7,978 bases of DNA, taken from assembly GCA_023435965.1 (NCBI GenBank), contig JAEZLC010000119.1:1-7978 (forward strand). The letters are read 5' to 3'. Position numbers and translations under genes: made by a program. Shown in pieces: positions 1 through 5,989 of this stretch (the stretch's first letter is position 1; the number at the start of each line of letters is the position of its first letter). Under the pieces are notes generated by a model that had not been told where the DNA came from, searched no databases, and saw only the letters and a program-made list of their open reading frames with translations. The stretch comes from Cyanobacteria bacterium OH_CDB_58 (GTDB taxonomy: Bacteria > Cyanobacteriota > Vampirovibrionia > Gastranaerophilales > Gastranaerophilaceae).

Positions 1-2
1 TG

Positions 3-371
3 AATGATTCAGCGAACTTTTTTGCAAAATTGTATTTGAGCGAACCTGATCAAATGAATATTTCTTCACTTTCAAAGGATGAAGACGGCTTATATGACTA
101 TACTTTAGACGATAAAAATAATGTAATATTTTACAATACACAGAATGCAGAAAGTGTTTTCGAATTCCCTTTCAGTAATTTGGTATTTTTCCTAAAGGTA
201 AGAGCATCTTCAGACTGTATAAAATTATCTAAACTTTTAAACCATTCTTTAGAGAGCGGAAAACTTAACTATAAAGAGCTTATGGCGAACAAAGAACTCT
301 TATCCGAAGTTGATCCTTCTATTTCTAAGCAAATGATTGAAGCTTTTCCCGATATTTTAGGATTGAATTAA
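3..371 (+). CDS. 3' end of an unrecognised protein gene (5' end outside window)
   Basis: I do not recognise this protein. The frame is open from the left edge (first full codon at 3, reading N-D-S-A-N-F-F-A-K-L) through to a TAA at 369-371, so 122 residues of the C-terminal end are visible. A TTG at 30-32 could be mistaken for a start, but coding continues upstream of it and no ribosome binding site precedes it. The visible part is soluble-looking. An acidic, Tyr/Asn-rich stretch (residues about 22-50) is followed by a short hydrophobic patch (F-P-F-S-N-L-V-F-F-L) and then a charged, probably helical C-terminus that ends D-I-L-G-L-N. There is no signal peptide, zinc site or repeat in this part. 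No terminator hairpin is obvious after it, so some read-through into the dapB cluster is possible. Confidence 0.7.
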   Translation, partial: NDSANFFAKLYLSEPDQMNISSLSKDEDGLYDYTLDDKNNVIFYNTQNAESVFEFPFSNLVFFLKVRASSDCIKLSKLLNHSLESGKLNYKELMANKELLSEVDPSISKQMIEAFPDILGLN

Positions 372-384
372 TTTATTCACACAC

Positions 385-414
385 TTAACAAATTTTATAT
401 AAGTAGTGTAAAAT
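385..414 (+). promoter_or_regulatory. Candidate sigma70-type promoter for the dapB-asd-dapA cluster
   Basis: A -35 element TTAACA lies at 385-390 and a -10 element TAAAAT at 409-414. Each matches the consensus at 5 of 6 bases, and the spacer is 18 bases. It sits 54 bases upstream of the dapB ATG, inside the 97-base gap after the preceding gene. The region is very AT-rich, so chance matches are possible. An overlapping TATATAAG at about 396-403 is an alternative -10. Confidence 0.45.
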
Positions 415-468
415 CAATATTTATATGAGATAATCATCGGGTAATTGAGCTAAAAAAAGGTTTTTATT

Positions 469-1263
469 ATGATAAAAGTCGGAGTTGTGGGTGCCTTAGG
501 CAAAATGGGCAAAGAGGTTATTAAAGCTGTTCTCTCACAAAATGATACAGAGCTGGTAATGGCAATCGATGTTTTTAAAGAAGGTGAAGATATCGGTTCT
601 ATTGTGGTCGGCAAGACGATAGGTGTTGAAATCAAAAGCAATATTGAAGAAGCTATTGATTCATCAAGACCTGATGTTATTGTGGATTTTACTCAACCGG
701 GCCTGATTTTTAAAAACACTCAAGTTTATCTTGCTAAAAAAGTTCACACGGTTATAGGCACAACAGGTCTTAGCGAAGAACAACTGGCAGTTTTAAAAGA
801 AGTTTCAGATAAAAACAAGGTATCTTGTCTTATTGCTCCAAATTTTTCAACAGGTGCAATATTGATGATGCGTTTTGCAAAACAGGCAGCGAAGTATTTT
901 AATAATGCTGAAATAATTGAGCTTCACCATAACCAGAAAAAAGATGCTCCATCAGGTACGGCAATTAAAACAGCTAAATTAATGGCGGAAGAAAATTCTG
1001 ATTTTTCTACCAATAATTGTGCGGAAGTTGAGTTGCTAGAAGGTGCAAGAGGTGCAAACTCAGACTCAAATATAAGAATTCATTCGGTCAGGATGCCGGG
1101 ATATATTGCTTCTCAAGAGGTGATATTCGGCTCTGACGGACAAATATTTAAAATAAAGCACGACACTATGGATAGATCTTGCTATATGGCCGGAGTGCTG
1201 CTGGCAGTTAGACATGTCTGTCACAATGTCGGGTTTGTGTACGGATTAGAAAATATAATGTAA
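469..1263 (+). CDS. dapB: 4-hydroxy-tetrahydrodipicolinate reductase (DapB)
   Basis: This is the cytoplasmic NAD(P)H-dependent reductase that converts hydroxy-tetrahydrodipicolinate to tetrahydrodipicolinate in the lysine/diaminopimelate pathway. The 264 residues are about the usual family length. An N-terminal Rossmann fold carries the nucleotide loop G-A-L-G-K-M-G (residues 8-14), V-D-F-T (72-75) and G-T-T-G (97-100). The substrate domain has A-P-N-F-S-T-G-A (123-130) and the catalytic signature E-L-H-H-N-Q-K-K-D-A-P-S-G-T-A (151-165). By family alignment H153, H154 and K157 are the catalytic residues. The C-terminal part, S-V-R-M-P-G-Y-I-A-S-Q-E-V-I-F-G, closes back onto the Rossmann domain; I remember this variant from cyanobacterial-type DapB. 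The ATG at 469 follows A-A-A-A-G-G (455-460) with an 8-base spacer. It is the first gene of the dapB-asd-dapA cluster, 9 bases before asd. Confidence 0.97.
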   Translation: MIKVGVVGALGKMGKEVIKAVLSQNDTELVMAIDVFKEGEDIGSIVVGKTIGVEIKSNIEEAIDSSRPDVIVDFTQPGLIFKNTQVYLAKKVHTVIGTTGLSEEQLAVLKEVSDKNKVSCLIAPNFSTGAILMMRFAKQAAKYFNNAEIIELHHNQKKDAPSGTAIKTAKLMAEENSDFSTNNCAEVELLEGARGANSDSNIRIHSVRMPGYIASQEVIFGSDGQIFKIKHDTMDRSCYMAGVLLAVRHVCHNVGFVYGLENIM

Positions 1264-1272
1264 GGGGAAGAC

Positions 1273-2289
1273 ATGAGAAAACCAAACATCGCAGTTTTAG
1301 GTGCAACTGGTGTTGTAGGACAAGAAATCCTAAACATCCTAATTGAAAACGAAGTTCCATACAATGAAATAAAATTTTTGGCCAGTGCCAAGAGTGCAGG
1401 TAAGGAAATCGAGTTCAAGGGTAAGAAGCACAAGATTGTCGAAGCTACCCCCGATGCTTTTGAAGGCGTTAATATAGTACTTGCTTCAGCTGGCGGTTCA
1501 ACCAGCAAGATGTTTGCTCATGAAGCCGTTAAAAGAGGTGCTGTATTTATTGATAATTCAAGTGCTTTCAGAATGGATAAAGAAGCTCCGCTTGTAATTG
1601 TGGGCGTTAACGAAGAAGATTTGAGACAGCACAAAGGCATAATACCAAATCCAAACTGTTCAACTTCTCAGCTTATGTTGGTATTAAAACCTCTTCACGA
1701 TTACGCGAAAATCAAAAGACTCGTTGTCAGTACATACCAAGCAGTAAGCGGCGCGGGTATTGCAGCAATTACAGAGCTAAAAGAGAATACAAAAGCTGCT
1801 CTGGCTGGAGAAGAATTTGAAAATAAAGTATTCAAAAAACCTATAGCATTTAACGTTATCCCTCAAATTGATGTATTCTGCGAAAACGGGTACACAAAAG
1901 AGGAAATGAAAGTAGTTGATGAAACTAAAAAAATCCTTCATTTAGAAGACTCAACTCCTATAACTTGTACGGCAGTGAGGGTTCCTGTTTTTAACGGTCA
2001 CTCTGAGGCGGTAACAATAGAATTTGAAAAAGAAATTACTCCTGAGAAGGCAAGAGAGCTTCTTGCCAGCACCTGGGGTGTAGAAGTTGTAGATGATATC
2101 GCTAATTATGAATATCCTACACCTGCTATGGCTTCTGGTAAAAATCCGGTTTATGTCGGTAGAATTAGAAAAGATCTGGCTTTTGACAATGCTATTTCTC
2201 TATGGTGTGTTGCAGATAATATTAGAATCGGTGCGGCACTCAATACGGTCAGAATAGCTGAAAAAGTTATCGAGATGCAGTTGTTTTAA
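1273..2289 (+). CDS. asd: Aspartate-semialdehyde dehydrogenase
   Basis: This enzyme reduces aspartyl-4-phosphate to aspartate-4-semialdehyde with NADPH. That is the branch metabolite for lysine/diaminopimelate, threonine and methionine. The 338 residues are a full-length protein of the bacterial family. The NADP loop G-A-T-G-V-V-G-Q (10-17) opens the protein. D-N-S-S-A-F-R (94-100) binds substrate phosphate, and the active-site P-N-P-N-C-S-T (125-131) holds nucleophile C129. Q156 follows in Y-Q-A-V-S-G. The second catalytic region C-T-A-V-R-V-P-V-F-N-G-H-S supplies R236 and H243. The end D-N-I-R-I-G-A-A-L-N-T-V-R-I-A-E is typical of the family. A strong ribosome site, AAGGGGA at 1262-1268, overlaps the dapB stop codon, so translation is probably coupled to dapB. 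dapA, the next pathway enzyme, follows after 48 bases. Confidence 0.98.
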   Translation: MRKPNIAVLGATGVVGQEILNILIENEVPYNEIKFLASAKSAGKEIEFKGKKHKIVEATPDAFEGVNIVLASAGGSTSKMFAHEAVKRGAVFIDNSSAFRMDKEAPLVIVGVNEEDLRQHKGIIPNPNCSTSQLMLVLKPLHDYAKIKRLVVSTYQAVSGAGIAAITELKENTKAALAGEEFENKVFKKPIAFNVIPQIDVFCENGYTKEEMKVVDETKKILHLEDSTPITCTAVRVPVFNGHSEAVTIEFEKEITPEKARELLASTWGVEVVDDIANYEYPTPAMASGKNPVYVGRIRKDLAFDNAISLWCVADNIRIGAALNTVRIAEKVIEMQLF

Positions 2290-2337
2290 TTGCTAAGAAA
2301 TCAATTACAGATTACTAAAATTTAAGGAGAAAATATA

Positions 2338-3225
2338 ATGTCTTTAAGATATGACGCAGGCGAAGTTATAACCGCAATGGTAACGCCATTTGATGAAAAT
2401 TTAAAAGTAGATTTCAATGCTTTGGAAAAACTGGTTGAGCACCTTATTAATTCAGGTTCTGATGCAATTTTGGTCGCAGGAACAACCGGTGAATCTCCAA
2501 CGCTAACGCACGAAGAAGAACTAGATCTATTAGCTTTTGTAAAAGAAAAGGCCAATGGCAGAGTTAAAATTGTTATGGGAGCTGGATCAAATTCAACGCT
2601 TACGGCTCTTGAAATGTCTAAAAAAGTTGAGGCGGCGGGAGCCGATGCTATATTGACAGTTGTTCCTTATTACAACAAGCCATCACAAAAAGGAATGTAT
2701 GAACACTTTTCAGCGATAGCAAAAGCTGTAAATGTTCCTATTATTTTATATAATATCCCTGGAAGAACAGGTGTTAATATGTGCCCTTCCACTATAGCAA
2801 AACTTGCAAAAGAGTTTAAAAACATAGTTGCTGTTAAACAAAGTAATGCAGATTTAGATTTGGTAAGCGATATTAAGATATTATGTCCTGATGACTTTGC
2901 TATATATTCCGGAGATGACAGTTTAACACTTCCAATGCTTTCACTGGGAGCACATGGCGTAATCAGTGTTGCTTCGCATATTGCAGGAAAAACAATAAAA
3001 GAAATCATAAGGTCATTTAAAAGTGGCGATATAAAAACTGCAACAGAAAAGCATTTATATTTATACCCTGCTTTTAAAAAGATATTTATGCTTCCAAACC
3101 CTGTTCCAATAAAAGAAGTTCTTTCTAAAGTCGGATTGATTCCAAAATACGTAAGAATGCCTCTAGTCGTTATGGACGAAGAGGAAAGAAACGAGTTGTA
3201 CAGTGTTTTGAATAAATATTTATAA
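2338..3225 (+). CDS. dapA: 4-hydroxy-tetrahydrodipicolinate synthase (DapA)
   Basis: This is a cytoplasmic TIM-barrel class I aldolase that condenses pyruvate with aspartate semialdehyde, the first committed step to diaminopimelate and lysine. The 295 residues are normal length. Visible family features are G-T-T-G-E-S-P-T-L (48-56) with T49/T50, the Tyr pair Y111/Y112 in V-V-P-Y-Y-N-K-P-S-Q, the catalytic Y138 in Y-N-I-P-G-R-T-G, the carboxylate-binding R143, the Schiff-base K167 in V-A-V-K-Q-S, and Y-S-G-D-D (190-194). Residue roles are by homology to the E. coli enzyme. The ATG has a near-perfect AAGGAG (2324-2329) with an 8-base spacer. It ends the dapB-asd-dapA cluster, and a strong hairpin terminator lies 20 bases past its stop. 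Sensitivity to lysine feedback cannot be judged from this reading. Confidence 0.97.
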   Translation: MSLRYDAGEVITAMVTPFDENLKVDFNALEKLVEHLINSGSDAILVAGTTGESPTLTHEEELDLLAFVKEKANGRVKIVMGAGSNSTLTALEMSKKVEAAGADAILTVVPYYNKPSQKGMYEHFSAIAKAVNVPIILYNIPGRTGVNMCPSTIAKLAKEFKNIVAVKQSNADLDLVSDIKILCPDDFAIYSGDDSLTLPMLSLGAHGVISVASHIAGKTIKEIIRSFKSGDIKTATEKHLYLYPAFKKIFMLPNPVPIKEVLSKVGLIPKYVRMPLVVMDEEERNELYSVLNKYL

Positions 3226-3244
3226 TATTTGCAATTCTTGAATT

Positions 3245-3275
3245 AAAAAGGCTATCTTTAAACATAGCCTTTTTT
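3245..3275. terminator. Bidirectional intrinsic terminator between dapA and kdsA
   Basis: A perfect inverted repeat pairs AAAAAGGCTAT (3245-3255) with ATAGCCTTTTT (3264-3274) around the 8-base loop CTTTAAAC. The T-run is 3270-3275 on the + strand. The A-run 3245-3249 gives the matching T-run on the minus strand. It lies between two converging genes: 19 bases separate the dapA stop from the stem, and the kdsA stop begins at 3277. One hairpin therefore probably ends both transcripts. Confidence 0.9.
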
Positions 3276-3276
3276 G

Positions 3277-4098
3277 TTAGTTTACTAAATTGAAAATATC
3301 GTTACAGACCTTGAATAATTCTTTTGCCTGCTTAAAGTCAATCATATTAGCACCGTCGCAAAGTGCACAATCAGGGCAAGGATGAACTTCAAAGAACAGA
3401 CCTTTTGCTCCAGCGGCAACCGCAGATTTAGCAAGAGTTTCCACGAATTTTCTTTCTCCGGAAGAACTATCTCCCGCACCACCAGGTAATTGAACGCTGT
3501 GAGTAGCATCAAAAATTACCGGATAACCCATTTCCTGAATAATAGGGATAGCTCTCATATCAGATACAAGATTGTTGTACCCGAAGCTTACGCCTCTGTC
3601 TGTTATGGTTATTTTCTGGTTTCCTGAATCCGATACTTTTTTTGCTATTGATTTCATTTGAGAAGGAGCTAAAAATTGACCTTTTTTGATGTTAATAATT
3701 TTATCTGTTTTCGCAGCGGCAATCAGTAAGTCCGTTTGTCTGCATAAAAATGCCGGGATTTGAATTATATCAGCCACTTCTGCTGCAATAGCTGCTTCGT
3801 GTGATTCGTGTATATCGGTTACGATAGGCAGATTAAATTCTTTTTTTACTTCGCTTAATAATTCAAGCCCTTTTTCCATACCTAGTCCTCGATAAGAATC
3901 AATAGAGCTTCTGTTTGCTTTATCGTATGATGACTTGAACACAAAATTAACGCCGGTTTCCAGTGCAATATTTTTTAATTCTTCTGCCGCTTTAAACAGA
4001 ACATCCTTGCTTTCTATTGCACAGGGTCCTGCAAGTATTGTCAGAGTGTTACCGCCTATTTCGAAATCATTTAGTTTAACTTTTTTTATTTCTGTCAT
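3277..4098 (-). CDS. kdsA: 3-deoxy-8-phosphooctulonate synthase (Kdo-8-P synthase), metal-dependent type
   Basis: This enzyme condenses phosphoenolpyruvate with arabinose-5-phosphate to Kdo-8-phosphate, the precursor of the inner-core sugar of lipopolysaccharide, in the cytoplasm. The 273 residues form one TIM barrel. Family motifs are L-A-G-P-C-A-I-E-S (22-30), F-K-S-S-Y-D-K-A-N-R-S-S (54-65), I-Q-I-P-A-F-L-C-R-Q-T-D (112-123), K-K-G-Q-F-L-A-P (138-145), D-R-G-V-S-F-G-Y-N (167-175) and F-D-A-T-H-S-V-Q (196-203). C26, H200, E237 and D248 match the four metal ligands of the Aquifex aeolicus enzyme (C11, H185, E222, D233) with identical spacing. E. coli has Asn in place of the Cys. This points to the metal-requiring class. 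The loop H-P-C-P-D-C-A-L-C-D-G carries two or three cysteines more than I expect. A GAGG ribosome site lies at 4112-4109. No other Kdo or LPS gene is in the window. Confidence 0.97.
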   Translation of the reverse strand: MTEIKKVKLNDFEIGGNTLTILAGPCAIESKDVLFKAAEELKNIALETGVNFVFKSSYDKANRSSIDSYRGLGMEKGLELLSEVKKEFNLPIVTDIHESHEAAIAAEVADIIQIPAFLCRQTDLLIAAAKTDKIINIKKGQFLAPSQMKSIAKKVSDSGNQKITITDRGVSFGYNNLVSDMRAIPIIQEMGYPVIFDATHSVQLPGGAGDSSSGERKFVETLAKSAVAAGAKGLFFEVHPCPDCALCDGANMIDFKQAKELFKVCNDIFNLVN

Positions 4099-4134
4099 CT
4101 CAAATTTTCCTCAAACTGTTTTATTTATTGTTTT

Positions 4135-4140
4135 ATTATA
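4135..4140 (-). promoter_or_regulatory. Candidate -10 element for kdsA
   Basis: Reading the minus strand, a perfect TATAAT lies at 4140-4135, 37 bases upstream of the kdsA start codon. No good -35 is found at the usual distance; the best is an A-rich TAGAAA-like stretch. The region is AT-rich, so this is a plausible but unproven promoter. Confidence 0.35.
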
Positions 4141-4201
4141 TTTCAAATCTGATGACTTTTCTATAACTGATTAAGTTTTATTCACCGCCATCTTTAAAAA
4201 G

Positions 4202-4230
4202 TAGAAAGCATAGATAATGTGTGTTATAAA
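4202..4230 (+). promoter_or_regulatory. Candidate promoter for the exported paralogue pair
   Basis: A -35-like TAGAAA (4202-4207, 4 of 6 bases) and a -10 TATAAA (4225-4230, 5 of 6 bases) are separated by exactly 17 bases and lie 24 bases before the start codon at 4255. It is divergent from the kdsA promoter candidate, and the two are about 60-70 bases apart. Confidence 0.4.
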
Positions 4231-4254
4231 GTTGTATAAGTTGAGAGTTATCTA

Positions 4255-5088
4255 ATGTCCAAAAGAATTTTATACAGTTTAATATTTTTAGGTTTTATTT
4301 CACAAGGTATAAGCTTTGCTCAAGATGAAGTCAGTCTCGGAGCTCAGCCTAAAAAAACTGTGAACATAAGACCTGTAGAAAAAGTTATCAAAGGAAGCCT
4401 TATGGTTAATGACAAGGAAACTCTTGATAACATTGTAAAAATGCAAAAAGAAGACGAGTTAAAAGACATTGAGCTTTTATGGAAAGCTACTGTTGAAAAG
4501 AATAATCTTATAAAATTCACTATGAAAAAGCTCAATACCCCTGAAGCCCAAAGAAGATTACATTCTTCATTTATGGCAAAAAGTGTTTCTGCTATTGTTT
4601 ATGGTGCTTCGTTTTTACCTAGCTTAGCCGGTGCTGATCCTCTTATTCAATCAGCTTCTTTTACGACAGGTAGACTTGCTAACAATTTTATAAACAAGGA
4701 AAATATGCATCAGACACCTCCGTTGACTGACACGGAACTTATTGAACTTGCTGGAACTATTGAAAACCTCCAAGATACAATTATTTGTGCCTATTATAAT
4801 TACAAAGGTTCTTTAAATAAACTAAGAGATACGCGTTCAAGAATGGTTCTGTATAACAAGAATTATGCAGATGCAATCGCAAAAAACAATGACCTTGAAA
4901 TGACTGTTTCATCAGCTCTTTACGATGATATGCTTATGCAGGAATTTACTCAGGAACAAGCTGCAAAGAAATATTATTTAGAGCTTGAAAGACTAGCTGG
5001 AAAACAAGCCGTAGATAGTCTAATCCTCTCTCAATATGCTTTAAAGTCCTCGTTAATAAAGCCTGAAGCTGTTAAGGGAGGTGTTTAA
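4255..5088 (+). CDS. Exported protein of unknown function, paralogue 1 of a tandem pair
   Basis: I do not recognise a named family. The 277-residue protein begins with a standard Sec signal peptide: K-R, then a hydrophobic core from I5 to about S20, then S-F-A before Q23, so cleavage after A22 is likely. There is no lipobox cysteine. The mature protein has a polar N-terminal segment (23-65). A helical block follows with D71-I-E-L-L-W76 and I86-K-F88. Then comes a Gly/Ala/Ser-rich hydrophobic stretch (about 108-136), followed by long helices (157-210 and 212-262) that end L-E-R-L-A-G-K. The block at 71-98 matches residues 101-128 of the next gene's product at about 12 of 28 positions, so the two are paralogues. 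The start follows a weak GAGAG (4243-4247). A periplasmic or outer-membrane location is likely. A structural role is more plausible than enzymatic, as no catalytic motif is seen. Confidence 0.85.
   Translation: MSKRILYSLIFLGFISQGISFAQDEVSLGAQPKKTVNIRPVEKVIKGSLMVNDKETLDNIVKMQKEDELKDIELLWKATVEKNNLIKFTMKKLNTPEAQRRLHSSFMAKSVSAIVYGASFLPSLAGADPLIQSASFTTGRLANNFINKENMHQTPPLTDTELIELAGTIENLQDTIICAYYNYKGSLNKLRDTRSRMVLYNKNYADAIAKNNDLEMTVSSALYDDMLMQEFTQEQAAKKYYLELERLAGKQAVDSLILSQYALKSSLIKPEAVKGGV
5074..5081 (+). promoter_or_regulatory. Strong ribosome binding site that fixes the start of the second paralogue
   Basis: AAGGGAGG at 5074-5081 is a near-consensus Shine-Dalgarno sequence, 8 bases before the ATG at 5090. 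It lies inside the last codons of the preceding gene, which encode K-G-G-V. It rules out the in-frame GTG at 5081, which is part of the site itself. Confidence 0.85.
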
Positions 5089-5089
5089 G

Positions 5090-5989
5090 ATGAAAAATAG
5101 GTTTCTCAAAATAGCTTTGCCAATCCTTTTTGCAACAACAACACTTACTTCATATGCAGCGACGTTAGATGATCTTACTTTGCCAAAAGATCCTGCGTAC
5201 AGGCTTGGTACTTCATCAGAGATTGAAAAAGAGTACAACGTAGTTGATTTGTCTAACAAAGAAGAAACAATGACAGCAACGTATGATAGAGAATACTTAA
5301 AAAGTATTTCTTATTCTGACGCTACTTTGAAAGATATTTCAAAAGAACTGTCTAAACTAATTGATTTGGATAAGTCAGATATGATGGAAGATATACAGAT
5401 CCTTTGGGCAGGTGCCGCGAATAAGAGCGAAACAATAAAATTTGCTATTTATAAGCTTTCTAACCCTGACGCTGATAAGCCGGATGAGAGTATAATCAAA
5501 AAAATCATAAGACCGATTGCCGGGTTTTCTTCTCTTGCAGGTGCAGGTTTTGTTAGTCCTGTTGCAGCAACAACGGCTTTAGCTGGAAGTTCTCTCATTA
5601 ATTCGCTTTCCTTTAATGATAAGGACTTAAACTATAAGTTCACTAAGGTAAGCGATGCTGATATGATTATTTTGATAAAGAAAGTTGATGAACTTCAAAA
5701 GCAAATGATAAATGAGTATTTTGATTATTTGACTTCTGCTCAAATTTTAAAGATGTCTAAAGAAAACTTGCAAAAACGAGAAAAATATTATCTTGCAGCA
5801 AAATCGGCTCCTGCTGAAAAACTTCTTATTGCTGATGCGTATTACAGGGTAGCTATTGATAATAAGGCAAAAGCAGAGTTGGAATTCCTTACGAAAAGAG
5901 CTGCATTAGAACAATTGGTGGGCTCTGATGCACTTGTAGAGTTTGAACAAAGATACAACGCAAGAGCGAAAGAGAAATCAACAAATTAA
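5090..5989 (+). CDS. Exported protein of unknown function, paralogue 2 of a tandem pair
   Basis: No named family is recognised. From the ATG at 5090 the protein has 299 residues. The signal peptide has K-N-R-F-L-K, a hydrophobic core and S-Y-A, so cleavage after A23 is likely. Residues 24-95 are charged and include an extra segment absent from its upstream neighbour. Residues 101-128 (D-I-Q-I-L-W, then I-K-F, K-L and P-D-A) align without gaps to residues 71-98 of that neighbour. A Gly/Ala-rich hydrophobic stretch (about 139-172) is followed by a long helical region (187-290). This region contains A-D-A-Y-Y-R-V-A and then L-T-K-R-A-A-L-E-Q-L-V-G (267-278), which recalls the end of a TolC-type helical repeat. 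The start is one base after the preceding stop, with a strong ribosome site inside that gene, so the two are co-translated. Its stop overlaps the stop of the convergent rel gene. Confidence 0.85.
   Translation: MKNRFLKIALPILFATTTLTSYAATLDDLTLPKDPAYRLGTSSEIEKEYNVVDLSNKEETMTATYDREYLKSISYSDATLKDISKELSKLIDLDKSDMMEDIQILWAGAANKSETIKFAIYKLSNPDADKPDESIIKKIIRPIAGFSSLAGAGFVSPVAATTALAGSSLINSLSFNDKDLNYKFTKVSDADMIILIKKVDELQKQMINEYFDYLTSAQILKMSKENLQKREKYYLAAKSAPAEKLLIADAYYRVAIDNKAKAELEFLTKRAALEQLVGSDALVEFEQRYNARAKEKSTN

Noticed and set aside
30..32. TTG as the start of the first gene
   Set aside because: The frame is open upstream to the edge and there is no ribosome binding site; the gene is a 3' fragment.
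372..468. Possible lysine riboswitch or leader peptide ahead of dapB
   Set aside because: The gap is only 97 bases, shorter than the lysine riboswitch fold, and I see no extended paired structure or lysine-rich leader reading frame.
2670..3008. 112-codon open frame on the minus strand inside dapA
   Set aside because: It is antisense to a well-conserved enzyme, has no ribosome site of note, and its translation has no recognisable motif; similar antisense frames inside rel and dapB were rejected for the same reason.
4099..4254. Small gene or RNA in the divergent gap between kdsA and the exported pair
   Set aside because: Only AT-rich promoter-like sequence is visible; no hairpin, no coding frame with a ribosome site and no tRNA-like fold.
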